Assembly: GCA_964524145.1 (NCBI GenBank)
Contig: CAZGCA010000046.1
Span: 1 to 49,427 of the forward strand
Source of the DNA: CAZGCA01 sp964524145
Lineage (GTDB): Bacteria; Hydrogenedentota; CAZGCA01
DNA: 49,427 nt
Reading direction: 5' to 3'
In this document: piece after piece, positions 1 through 7,878 of the stretch
How the letters are laid out: each line of letters begins with the position of its first letter
Numbering within the stretch: position 1 is the stretch's first letter
The notes under the pieces: model-generated
Told to the model about the DNA's origin: nothing
Databases searched by the model: none
Seen by the model: the letters and a program-made list of their open reading frames with translations, nothing else
Position numbers and translations under genes: made by a program

Positions 1-806
1 GGCTTAACGAAGCGTATTGCTGGCTGCTCGTGCCGACACAGGAGGGTACCGGGCCCGTAGAGTGGGAAACGACTCGCATAAGCGGTAACGAGACGCCTGT
101 CGGCAAGGCCTCGAAGAAGGTGCAGAGCAGCGAGCAGCTTATCGTGCGGTGGTCGCCCGCGGGGCTCAAGATAGAGCTTGATAAGTGGTTGTGGAAGGAT
201 GTGCCCCACGTCGGCGTGCGCAAGGTGTGGGACGACCTGTGCAGGTACTGCTATTTCCCGCGCCTCAAGGATCCCGAGGTCTTCCTGGACGCGATTCGCG
301 ACGGGTTGCGAAGCCGCGACTTCTTTGGGTACGCCGCGAGCGTGGGCGAAGACGGTCGCTACCAGGGACTGCAGTTCGGCCAGGCGGGCGCGTCAATCTA
401 TCTCGATCCGCACAGCGTTCTTGTGAAACCCGACGCTGCGCTCAAGCAGCTTGCGGAGGACGCGCAAAAGGCCAAGGTGGTGGCTGAAGATGGGGTCGGT
501 GTTGAACCAAGTGTGGGAACGGGCGGGCCCGAAGACAAGAAACCCGAAGACGAGGTCAGGGCACATGTGCCTCCGAAGCGGTTTCACGGCTCCGTGCAGC
601 TCGATGTGGCTCGCGTCAGTCGCGACGCGGGAAGAATCGCAGAAGAAGTCGTGCAACATCTTTCTGTGCTGAAGGATGCGAACGTCGAGGTCACGCTCGA
701 GATACACGCGAACATCCCCGAAGGCACCCCCGACAACGTCGTCCGCACCGTCACAGAAAACTGCCGCACACTGAAGTTCACCCAGCACGGATTTGAGGAG
801 GAGTAG
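1..806 (+). CDS. DUF499 domain ATPase, C-terminal part only
   Basis: The reading frame is open from the first bases of the window (codons begin at position 3), so this is the 3' end of a longer gene. About 267 residues are visible. The end of the protein, with a core like TVTENCRTLKF followed by HGFEEE, and the internal RFHGSVQLD stretch match what I know of the C-terminus of DUF499 proteins. These are large P-loop ATPases found beside DUF1156 adenine methylases and helicases in anti-phage loci. The ATPase core lies outside the window and cannot be checked. A Pro/Glu-rich linker around residues 165-190 separates two conserved blocks. A GTG at 30 could be mistaken for a start, but the upstream in-frame codons (LNEAYCWLLV) fit the family. 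The gene ends just before a palindromic repeat and the tRNA promoter. Family call is fairly sure; the defence role is inferred. Confidence 0.75.
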   Translation, partial: LNEAYCWLLVPTQEGTGPVEWETTRISGNETPVGKASKKVQSSEQLIVRWSPAGLKIELDKWLWKDVPHVGVRKVWDDLCRYCYFPRLKDPEVFLDAIRDGLRSRDFFGYAASVGEDGRYQGLQFGQAGASIYLDPHSVLVKPDAALKQLAEDAQKAKVVAEDGVGVEPSVGTGGPEDKKPEDEVRAHVPPKRFHGSVQLDVARVSRDAGRIAEEVVQHLSVLKDANVEVTLEIHANIPEGTPDNVVRTVTENCRTLKFTQHGFEEE

Positions 807-810
807 GAAC

Positions 811-849
811 GCGGGCGTCCCGCCCGCAGTGTGCGGCCAAGATGGCCGC
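811..849. repeat. Paired palindromic intergenic repeat
   Basis: Two perfect hairpins lie side by side. GCGGGC and GCCCGC flank a 5-base loop (811-827), and GCGGCC and GGCCGC flank another 5-base loop (833-849). No T-run follows, so it does not look like a classical terminator. It resembles the dispersed palindromic intergenic repeats common in uncultured PVC-type genomes, although only one copy is present here. Confidence 0.5.
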
Positions 850-894
850 GATCCCAGGATAGTCACCCGCTCGCGCCGGCGCCGGTCGTCTCGC

Positions 895-924
895 TGGACA
901 TCTCTGTGTCCATGCTGATAGAAT
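895..924 (+). promoter_or_regulatory. Sigma-70 promoter of tRNA-Arg and probably metG
   Basis: TGGACA at 895-900 and TAGAAT at 919-924 are separated by 18 bases. Transcription would start near 931, about 17 bases before the tRNA. No second clear promoter lies between the tRNA and metG. Confidence 0.65.
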
Positions 925-947
925 ATTGCTGCAAGCAAGAGAACGGT

Positions 948-1025
948 GCGCTCGTAGCTCAGTCAGGATAGAGCACAGCACTCCGGATGCTGGTGTCGGA
1001 GGTTCGAATCCTCTCGAGCGCGCCA
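948..1025 (+). tRNA. tRNA-Arg (anticodon CCG)
   Basis: A complete cloverleaf can be folded by eye. The acceptor stem is GCGCTCG (948-954) paired with CGAGCGC (1015-1021). The D-arm is GCTC..GAGC. The anticodon stem CAGCA/TGCTG encloses the loop CTCCGGA with anticodon CCG at 983-985. The T-arm is GGAGG/CCTCT around TTCGAAT. The discriminator is G1022, and CCA is encoded at 1023-1025. The tRNA reads CGG arginine codons. Only 42 bases separate it from metG, which suggests a shared primary transcript. Confidence 0.95.
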
Positions 1026-1067
1026 TTTCCTTCAGACATGCCTTCAGTCTAACGAAGAGATACGGAG

Positions 1068-2762
1068 ATGCCGAGAAAACAGAAGATACTCATTACGAGC
1101 GCGCTGCGATATGCTACCGGGCCCGTCCATATCGGCCACGCGGCCGGCGCGTACCTTCCTGCAGACGTGTTCTACCGGTTCTGCAAGATGATGCAACGCG
1201 ATGTGATACACATCGGCGGGACGGACGAGTACGGTGTTCCCGTCACCGTTAAAGCCGAGCAGGAAGGGGTGCCTCCGCAACAACTCGTGGACAAGTATCA
1301 TGAGAGCATCAAGAACTGCTATGACGGGCTCGGCATACTGTTCGACAACTTCTCGCGCACGACGCGACCGATCCATACCGTGACGTCACAGGAGTTCTTC
1401 CTGAAACTTTACGAGAACGGCCACATAATCAGCCGGGTCACCAAACAGCAGTATTGCGGTCGGTGCGACAGGTTTCTGCCGGACCGCTACGTCGAAGGAG
1501 TGTGTCCTCATTGCAGCAAACCCGGCGCACGAGGCGACCAGTGCGAAAGCTGCGGCAGGTGGATCGAAGCCACAGAGTTGGTGGAGCCGCAGTGCAAGAT
1601 TTGCGGCGGCTCGCCCGAAGTGCGGGAGACAAAACACTGGTTCCTCAAGCTCGACACGTTTCAGGATAAGCTCGAAACGTGGATCGACTCGAAGCCTGCG
1701 TGGAAAGACAATGTGCGCAACTTCTGTGCAGGATGGTTCCAGGAAGGGCTGAAAGAGCGTGCCATTACTCGCGACCTCGCGTGGGGCATACCTGTGCCAC
1801 TCGATGAGGCAGAGGGGAAAGTGCTCTATGTCTGGTTCGACGCGCCAATAGGCTACATCTCGTCTACCAAGGAATGGGCCGAGGCCCAGGGCGATCCGGA
1901 GTTGTGGCGCGAGTATTGGTGCAATCCTGACCGTGAGATCGTGCATTTCATCGGTAAGGATAATATCGTTTTTCACGCCATATTCTGGCCTGCGATGCTG
2001 ATGGGGTATGGTGGGTTCGAGCTGCCGTCCGACATACCCGCCAACGAGTTCATGACTATCGGCGGCGAGAAGGTTTCCACCAGTAGGAACCTCGTCATCT
2101 GGGTCGAGGACTACCTGCGCGAGTTTCCGCCCGACCCGTTGCGGTACTATATTGCCGCCAACGCGCCGGAATCCAAGGATGCCGATTTCACGTGGCCCGA
2201 GTTCCAGGCGCGTAACAACGGCGAACTCGCCGACATCCTCGGCAACTTCGTCAACCGGACGCTGACATTCACGCAGAAGTATTTCGAGGCACGGGTGCCG
2301 GAACCGCACGAACTCGACGATGACGATGAGCAAACGCTCGAAACGGTCAAGAACGCCAGCGGGCAGATCGCCGAGCTGCTCGATAGCTTCCGCGTGCGCC
2401 AGGCAACTGCCGAGATGATGAATGTTGCCCGGCTGGGAAACAAGTATTTCAACGACAAGGAACCCTGGAAAACCCGCAAATCCGACGTCGACACCTGCGC
2501 GACAACCATGTGGGTGTGCCTGCAACTGATAAGGTCGCTGGCAATACTGTTCCATCCGGTTATTCCGTTCTCGACCGAACGCATGTGGCAGATGCTCGGT
2601 TGCACCGGCAAGGTTGCCGAGCAGCCGTGGAGCACCGCCTCCGAACCGCTGCTTCCTTCGGGACAAGAACTCGGGACGGTCGAAGTGCTGTTCGAGAAGA
2701 TCCCCGACGAGGTTATCGCGCGCCAGGAAGAGATACTCACAACGACCCCAAGCACGGAGTGA
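1068..2762 (+). CDS. metG: Methionyl-tRNA synthetase
   Basis: Class I aminoacyl-tRNA synthetase that charges tRNA-Met, cytoplasmic, 564 residues. The Rossmann signature HIGH is at residues 21-24. A zinc-knuckle insert carries four CxxC pairs (C130/C133, C146/C149, C159/C162, C176/C179), the two-knuckle type of MetRS. The KMSKS loop reads KVSTSR at about 335-340, a departure from the consensus that keeps the lysine and final serine of the loop. The protein stops after the anticodon-binding helical domain, so the C-terminal tRNA-binding (EMAP-like) domain of the long MetRS form is absent. The ATG at 1068 has a weak GAAGAG Shine-Dalgarno about 8 bases upstream. It lies 42 bases after tRNA-Arg and probably shares its promoter. 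Confidence 0.97.
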   Translation: MPRKQKILITSALRYATGPVHIGHAAGAYLPADVFYRFCKMMQRDVIHIGGTDEYGVPVTVKAEQEGVPPQQLVDKYHESIKNCYDGLGILFDNFSRTTRPIHTVTSQEFFLKLYENGHIISRVTKQQYCGRCDRFLPDRYVEGVCPHCSKPGARGDQCESCGRWIEATELVEPQCKICGGSPEVRETKHWFLKLDTFQDKLETWIDSKPAWKDNVRNFCAGWFQEGLKERAITRDLAWGIPVPLDEAEGKVLYVWFDAPIGYISSTKEWAEAQGDPELWREYWCNPDREIVHFIGKDNIVFHAIFWPAMLMGYGGFELPSDIPANEFMTIGGEKVSTSRNLVIWVEDYLREFPPDPLRYYIAANAPESKDADFTWPEFQARNNGELADILGNFVNRTLTFTQKYFEARVPEPHELDDDDEQTLETVKNASGQIAELLDSFRVRQATAEMMNVARLGNKYFNDKEPWKTRKSDVDTCATTMWVCLQLIRSLAILFHPVIPFSTERMWQMLGCTGKVAEQPWSTASEPLLPSGQELGTVEVLFEKIPDEVIARQEEILTTTPSTE

Positions 2763-2900
2763 ACCGTCTATTTGTAGCATCTGCCAAGCTGACGCTTCTT
2801 GCAGGTATGGGTTAGCATGACGTCGCAACACGCTGGCGACTAGTGTGTTACATGGTTCCACTAAAGCTGTTTATAGGCTGTTGTGGGCGTGTAGCGCACA

Positions 2901-2934
2901 GCGAGACTTGGCAGGAAAAAAGTTCCTACCTCGC
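2901..2934 (+). terminator. Hairpin between metG and the GTPase gene (terminator or leader structure)
   Basis: GCGAG (2901) pairs with CTCGC (ending 2934). An inner stem of AGGAA (2913-2917) and TTCCT (2923-2927) closes an A-rich loop. It is followed by AATTTCTTA, a short imperfect T-tract. It could end metG transcription or be a leader element of the GTPase gene that starts 33 bases later. Confidence 0.35.
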
Positions 2935-2967
2935 AATTTCTTAGGGGACTCGCAGGGGTGATGGCGG

Positions 2968-3963
2968 ATGCCGGCGAATCTGACACCTGAATACTTGCAG
3001 GCGGAGAAGCTCTACCGAGAGGCCAAGACGTCAGAGGAGCGGTTGAGATGCCTGGAAGAGATGCTTCGGGTCATTCCGAAGCACAAAGGCACCGACCACA
3101 TGCAGGCGGGCCTCAAACGTCGTATTTCGCGGCTCAAAATTGAGATAGATGCGGGACGGACCCGTGGGAAGAGGAGACGGTCGCCGTTTGCCGTCCGCAA
3201 AGAAGGAGCCGGTCAGGTCGCGCTCGTGGGGCCGCCGAACGTTGGAAAATCGCAGTTGCTATGCGCCCTGACAAACGCGCATTCCGAGGTCGGCGTCTAC
3301 CCTTTCACGACCCATCGCCCTGTGCCGGGCATGATGCCGTTTGAGGATCTGCACGTCCAATTGGTGGACCTGCCGCCTGTCTCACGAGACCATCTGGAAC
3401 CGAGGGTCTTCGATTCCGTGAGGGCAGCCGACGCTGTCGTGGTCATTATAGATCTTGACGCGGCCGCTCCTGACGAGCAGCTCGTGGAAGTGCTTGACCT
3501 GCTTCGCCAGTATCACATCGAGCTTGCGCCGGGGCCGGGCGCGACTCCGGATGATTTTCGGGTGAAGCTGTGCCGTGGGATGGTTCTTGCCAACAAGGTG
3601 GATGTCGAGGGCGGTGCAGAGACGCTAACGCTGCTCCCGGAAATGGTTAGCTGCGACCTTCCTATGCTTGCCATCTCCGCGCTTTCGGGTCATGGCGTGG
3701 AAGAGGCCCGGCGGGCACTCTTCGGTCTGCTGGAAGTCATCCGGGTTTATTCCAAGGCTCCCGGAAAGAAGGCCGACATCGACACGCCATATACCGTGAG
3801 GTCGAATTGTGCCCTGCTGGAGTTCGCTTCAGTCGTTCACAAGGACTTCGCAGCAAAGCTGAAGTCCGCAAGGGTGTGGGGCAGCACCAAGTTTGACGGG
3901 CAGGTAGTCAGCACGGATTACGTGCTCCAGGACAAAGACATCGTCGAGCTTCACATGCAGTAA
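2968..3963 (+). CDS. TGS-domain GTPase of the Obg/DRG type
   Basis: P-loop GTPase of 331 residues. An N-terminal helical, basic segment (residues 1-75) precedes the G domain. G1 is GPPNVGKS at 88-95, G3 is DLPP at 134-137 (the usual DxPG with P in place of G), and G4 is NKVD near 211. Residues about 260-331 form a TGS domain, ending with the typical DYVLQDKDIVELH run. TGS GTPases of the DRG/Obg group act on ribosomes or translation factors; the client here is unknown. The lack of the Obg glycine-rich fold sets it apart from CgtA, and the order resembles archaeal/eukaryotic DRG proteins. The start ATG follows a GGGGTGATGG purine-rich stretch. The gene faces pckG tail to tail with 41 bases between stops. 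Confidence 0.85.
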   Translation: MPANLTPEYLQAEKLYREAKTSEERLRCLEEMLRVIPKHKGTDHMQAGLKRRISRLKIEIDAGRTRGKRRRSPFAVRKEGAGQVALVGPPNVGKSQLLCALTNAHSEVGVYPFTTHRPVPGMMPFEDLHVQLVDLPPVSRDHLEPRVFDSVRAADAVVVIIDLDAAAPDEQLVEVLDLLRQYHIELAPGPGATPDDFRVKLCRGMVLANKVDVEGGAETLTLLPEMVSCDLPMLAISALSGHGVEEARRALFGLLEVIRVYSKAPGKKADIDTPYTVRSNCALLEFASVVHKDFAAKLKSARVWGSTKFDGQVVSTDYVLQDKDIVELHMQ

Positions 3964-3969
3964 CCCCGT

Positions 3970-3992
3970 GGCACCAGTCCCAAGACGGTGCC
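3970..3992. terminator. Weak hairpin between convergent genes
   Basis: GGCACC (3970-3975) and GGTGCC (3987-3992) form a 6-bp stem with an 11-base loop between the stops of the GTPase gene and pckG. There is no T-run on either strand, so a bidirectional terminator role is only a guess from position. Confidence 0.2.
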
Positions 3993-4004
3993 GTGAGGTT
4001 CAAC

Positions 4005-5894
4005 TCAGCCGGTGTCGGGGCAGAGATCAAGGGGCGAAACGTAGTTCCCGCGTTCCTCGCGAGTCCGCGCCAGCCGTTCGCGCTGCTCCCGGAGAGTATC
4101 AAAGAAGACCTGCGGTGTGTCCCGAACATCAGTCCGGTATATCTTCTCGATGCGGTCTATCTTCGCCAGGCTTTCGGGGATACGCACGGTGAATTGGTCT
4201 ACATAATCCTGTTCTGTGTAGTCTTTGCTGAGGTGTTGCTTGAACAATCGCCTCAGATCGTCGTACTGCGGTATCAAACCGGTGGGCGTCCGAATTGCCT
4301 CGACGTCGCCGTTGACCCGCAGTTCCATCCATTTGACCCATACCATCTTGTCGAGCATCCCGTTGAGGTATCGCCCCTCTCTGTCTTTGAGAAAATAGTT
4401 GACCGAGAAGATCGGCGGCACGTAGTCAAGCCCCTCTGCAAAGGCAAGATTGTTCTGCAAGTAGTCGGATATGGGGATGGAGACGAAATCGAGGTTCGAC
4501 ATCGGGTTGAACTTGCGCACGCCTTCCTGCCCGAGCGTGGCAGCGGTGGTTTCTGATTCGAGACTTGCGCCCTTCGTGATCATCCCGTGCGCCCAGTCGA
4601 ACGACTGCTCGACGGGAACCCATGTGTCCGAGTCACGCCCACCGTATACAATGCCGCCTATGGGCACTCCTTCCGGATCGTTCAGTCTTGGGTCGCAGTT
4701 TTTGAGGGCGCCGATGCGGATGGTGTATCGTGCATTCTTGTGTGCGAGGTCGATCACGCTGCCTTCTGCGTCCTTCTTACCCGGTGTCCACTTCCCAGAA
4801 TGGTTGACGCCGTGCTGGGGACACTCTCGACCGTCACCAAGCCAGTACGGTACGCCGTCGGTCACGAGAACGTTTGAGAATATTACCTCACCCGGGCGGG
4901 TGAGCACATCCCAAATAACAGGGTCATCCTTGGGATTGACATCGCGGATGATTCCGAATATCCCGCTCTCGACATTCGCGGCGTGGAGCGTGCCGCCGTG
5001 TTTTCTGAAGTACGCAATATCGTCGCCGACGATGGTTTCTCCCGGCAGCATCGCCGTCGACGTCTTGCCACACGCGCTTGGAAACGCGCCCGCAAAGTAT
5101 GTGACTCGTTCCCCCGGGCCGTGCACCCCCATTATGAACATGTGCTCCGCGAGCCAGCCCTCGACCGAGGCCTTGCGGATTGCAAGTCGCAGAGAGAGCT
5201 TCTTGAGACCGACTGTGTTGCCCGCGTACTGGGTATTGGTGCTGTAGACAACGTTCTCTTCAAGGTCGATGTACACACGGCGCTTGTCCACATCAACACT
5301 GACGCCGTCCTCCAGCTTGCCCTCGGTATGAAGGAACCGGAAGAAATCTTCTGAATCTCCGATCCGCTTGAAGTGCTCGTACCCCGGTCTATAGAGCAGA
5401 TCTTCGCTGTGCGCGACATAGCTCGAATCGGTGATCTGCACGCAGGGGATAGAGAACTCCGAGTTTGTTGGCCCGAGGCAGAAAAACCTGACGAAGACTT
5501 CCCTGCCGACCATGCTGTCCTTGAAGAACTCGCGCACTTCACTGAGCCCCACTTCCTTTTCGATGCTGTTGATCCCGGTGCCGAGGTTGACACTTGGCGC
5601 AAGGAGGTACTTCGTTTGCTCCTTGTCCCTCGCCTGATCGTAGTAACCGTCGTAGTGGACTGTATGGCCTTCGGCGGCGAGCTTCTTCTCTTCTCCTGTC
5701 TCGACGGCCTTCCTCCGGACACATGCAATATCCTCCGGGGAGTCCGTGCAGACAAAGACGGAACCCGGGTTGCACAGCTCTACTGATTCGGCCACGAACC
5801 GATGCATCTTGGCGTTCTTCAACTGCATCAGCTTCTTGTAGTTCGGTTCAGTAAGCCGTTCCTTAAGTACCCTGATATCCTTCTCGCTTGTCAT
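4005..5894 (-). CDS. pckG: Phosphoenolpyruvate carboxykinase (GTP)
   Basis: Converts oxaloacetate and GTP to phosphoenolpyruvate, GDP and CO2, the first committed step of gluconeogenesis (or anaplerosis in reverse). The 629-residue length is near the usual one of about 600-620. The kinase-1a/P-loop reads FPSACGKTST at about 271-280, with the reactive cysteine at 275. The kinase-2 motif VGDDIAYF is at 289-296. Both belong to the GTP enzyme and differ from the ATP-dependent PckA. A GTG at 5900 is in frame, but AAAGGTGA overlaps it and sits correctly as a Shine-Dalgarno for the ATG at 5894, so I choose 5894. A strong promoter lies at 5996-6025. It diverges from the citrate synthase promoter, so both oxaloacetate-using enzymes share one control region. 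Confidence 0.97.
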   Translation of the reverse strand: MTSEKDIRVLKERLTEPNYKKLMQLKNAKMHRFVAESVELCNPGSVFVCTDSPEDIACVRRKAVETGEEKKLAAEGHTVHYDGYYDQARDKEQTKYLLAPSVNLGTGINSIEKEVGLSEVREFFKDSMVGREVFVRFFCLGPTNSEFSIPCVQITDSSYVAHSEDLLYRPGYEHFKRIGDSEDFFRFLHTEGKLEDGVSVDVDKRRVYIDLEENVVYSTNTQYAGNTVGLKKLSLRLAIRKASVEGWLAEHMFIMGVHGPGERVTYFAGAFPSACGKTSTAMLPGETIVGDDIAYFRKHGGTLHAANVESGIFGIIRDVNPKDDPVIWDVLTRPGEVIFSNVLVTDGVPYWLGDGRECPQHGVNHSGKWTPGKKDAEGSVIDLAHKNARYTIRIGALKNCDPRLNDPEGVPIGGIVYGGRDSDTWVPVEQSFDWAHGMITKGASLESETTAATLGQEGVRKFNPMSNLDFVSIPISDYLQNNLAFAEGLDYVPPIFSVNYFLKDREGRYLNGMLDKMVWVKWMELRVNGDVEAIRTPTGLIPQYDDLRRLFKQHLSKDYTEQDYVDQFTVRIPESLAKIDRIEKIYRTDVRDTPQVFFDTLREQRERLARTREERGNYVSPLDLCPDTG

Positions 5895-5995
5895 GATCAC
5901 CTTTAGAGGTTGTTCCTGCTCCGCAGGTATGGGTTATCGCTGACGGGCAGCCTTCCCAGGAGGGGCATCGCGCTGACCCCTGGTTGTTGGGTGAC

Positions 5996-6025
5996 ATTCT
6001 ATGCGCTGGCGACCTGCAAAGTCAA
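5996..6025 (-). promoter_or_regulatory. Sigma-70 promoter of pckG
   Basis: On the minus strand, TTGACT (6025-6020) and TAGAAT (6001-5996) are spaced by 18 bases. The leader to the ATG at 5894 is roughly 95 bases. The -35 boxes of this and the citrate synthase promoter are 36 bases apart, back to back. Confidence 0.7.
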
Positions 6026-6061
6026 GTTGCCCCCGCTCCCCTTTCTTGGCGAATGAGCCTT

Positions 6062-6091
6062 TTGACAGTTGTTGCAGCAGTCACGTATAAT
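6062..6091 (+). promoter_or_regulatory. Consensus sigma-70 promoter of citrate synthase
   Basis: TTGACA at 6062-6067 and TATAAT at 6086-6091 match both hexamer consensuses with an 18-base spacer. The implied leader before the ATG at 6279 is about 180 bases, long enough to hold regulatory structure. No known riboswitch class was recognised in it. Confidence 0.8.
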
Positions 6092-6278
6092 GGTGCCACA
6101 CTAAGCTGTGGGGCGTAGCCGCACTTCGGAATGGGAAACGGATTATGGCCCGTAGGAAGCCACGCGGCTAAAGAGGCCTTTCTTGGGCTGCCAGATCGAT
6201 TCCCGAACAAGATGCCAAGGAGAAGTGAATCACAGAAGAGATACTGAACGAGTCTGCATAACATGACGTGAGGGGAAA

Positions 6279-7676
6279 ATGCACGAGGACACGAAGGAAA
6301 TCACTGAACTGATATTGGAGGCGGCAGATAAGGCCCGGAAAGAAACCAGCGCCGAGCCGGAGCCCACTCTCACACGGCCCGTTGACTGGCCAACGCAGTG
6401 CACAGTTGGACCGGGGCTCGAGGGAGCTATTGCCTGCGAGACTAAGGTAGGGTATGTGAACGGTACGCGCGGCTGGTTGATCTATTCTGGGTATGACATC
6501 TTCGACCTGTGCGCCCATTCCACGTTCGAAGAAGTGTCGTTCTTGCTTCTTCATGGACGCCTTCCAACGGATTCCCAACTGAAGACGTTCAAGAAGAAGC
6601 TTGCCCGATACAGACACATTCCGGAAACCAAACGACTTCTGCTGGGCTTTCCCGTCGAAGAGATGAACACTATGGCTGCGTTGCGGCTCGGCATCAACCT
6701 GATGCGACAAACGCAGACTTACCGGGACAGAAAAGAGGTAAGCTTTCCAGACATACCTGAGCCCATCAGCTCCGACGAAGATTCCATCCCTATGGAAACC
6801 GTTCCGATGGGTGAAGACCGTGCCATATATGAGTTTCCCAGGAGGGTATATAAGAGACCCGAAGAGGTCAGTTCAGATCTGTTGGGATCGGAAGAGGTGG
6901 AATCCTGTTATCACCTTGTCGCGGGTAGTGCTTCTATCGCGGGTACAATAGCTCGCGTGCGGCAAGGACATTGGCCCCTGGAACCTGAACCGGAGCTCAG
7001 TCACGCCGGCAACCTCCTATACATGATGACTGGGCGCAAGCCAACGGCCGAGGAGGAGCGCATTATGGACGTTGCGCTTATCCTTCATGCCGACCACGGT
7101 ATGAATGCGAGCGCGTTCGCTGCAATGGTCGTCGCCTCAACCCTCTCCGATATCTACTTTTCGGTTGGCGCAGGGGTGGCCGCTCTCAATGGGCCGCTTC
7201 ACGGCGGCGCAAACGAGCGGGCGTTGTACATGTTGGAAGAAATCGGTGGCCCCAGGAACGTGAAAGCATGGTACAAGAAAGCTCGCGCGCAGAAACGAAA
7301 AATAATGGGATTCGGCCATCGCGTTTACAGGGCATATGACCCGCGTGCGCGCGTTCTTGCACCACTGGCAGAACACTTGGTCGGCAAGAACAAAAATAAG
7401 AAGGCCTGGCCATTGTTCAGGACCGTTCAGGTGCTTGAGAACGAGGTGATCTCCACATTGGGCAAAGAAAAAGGCGTCTTCCCAAACGTAGACTTATACT
7501 CCGGTATAGTATACAGCGCTATGGGGATACCTCCGGAACTCTTCACCCCGATATTCGCTGTTAGCCGCGTCTCGGGATGGACGGCGCGGATTCTCGAATA
7601 CCTGAAGAACAACCGGATATTTCGCCCACGCGCTGTCTATGTGGGACCGTTTGACAGGAAATTGGCAGAACGATAG
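6279..7676 (+). CDS. gltA: Citrate synthase with an acidic insert
   Basis: Condenses oxaloacetate and acetyl-CoA to citrate. The catalytic set is present: His308 in GPLHGG, His347 in GFGHRVY and Asp405 in PNVDLYSG, with the conserved LHADHGMNAS at 269-278. The run YDPRA after the second histidine favours citrate synthase over 2-methylcitrate synthase. The 465 residues exceed the usual 370-440 for two reasons. There is a charged N-terminal extension of about 40 residues, and an extra segment of about 55 residues (152-208) rich in Glu, Asp and Pro that interrupts the large domain. The insert is not a motif I recognise and could be a regulatory loop. The ATG at 6279 follows GAGGGG at good spacing. 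Transcribed alone from a consensus promoter, divergent from pckG. Confidence 0.9.
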   Translation: MHEDTKEITELILEAADKARKETSAEPEPTLTRPVDWPTQCTVGPGLEGAIACETKVGYVNGTRGWLIYSGYDIFDLCAHSTFEEVSFLLLHGRLPTDSQLKTFKKKLARYRHIPETKRLLLGFPVEEMNTMAALRLGINLMRQTQTYRDRKEVSFPDIPEPISSDEDSIPMETVPMGEDRAIYEFPRRVYKRPEEVSSDLLGSEEVESCYHLVAGSASIAGTIARVRQGHWPLEPEPELSHAGNLLYMMTGRKPTAEEERIMDVALILHADHGMNASAFAAMVVASTLSDIYFSVGAGVAALNGPLHGGANERALYMLEEIGGPRNVKAWYKKARAQKRKIMGFGHRVYRAYDPRARVLAPLAEHLVGKNKNKKAWPLFRTVQVLENEVISTLGKEKGVFPNVDLYSGIVYSAMGIPPELFTPIFAVSRVSGWTARILEYLKNNRIFRPRAVYVGPFDRKLAER

Positions 7677-7730
7677 CAGGCGGATATGTGATTCCACACC
7701 CTAGTGCAAGTCTCCGTTCCGCGCCATCTG

Positions 7731-7760
7731 TTGACGGTTGCGGCAACCGGGACGTATAAT
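7731..7760 (+). promoter_or_regulatory. Sigma-70 promoter of the small charged protein gene
   Basis: TTGACG at 7731-7736 and TATAAT at 7755-7760 with an 18-base spacer. The match makes it likely that the short gene after it is really expressed. The leader is about 110 bases. Confidence 0.7.
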
Positions 7761-7878
7761 CAGACCGAACGAAGATGCGGGGTACAACTGCGACTGGACA
7801 AACAAAGATCAGTAACTAACAGACCTTGAGCCGGTCCATTCAACGGGCCGACCTCATGCGATGGGAGAACCACTCACG

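Noticed and set aside
1386..2861. Long antisense ORF opposite metG (491 codons)
   Set aside because: It lies in the shadow of a clear MetRS gene, has no domain I recognise, and is explained by high GC at third codon positions.
2801..5936. 14-base match GCAGGTATGGGTTA at 2801-2814 and 5923-5936
   Set aside because: A few such 14-mer pairs are expected by chance in 49 kb, and the surroundings do not align further.
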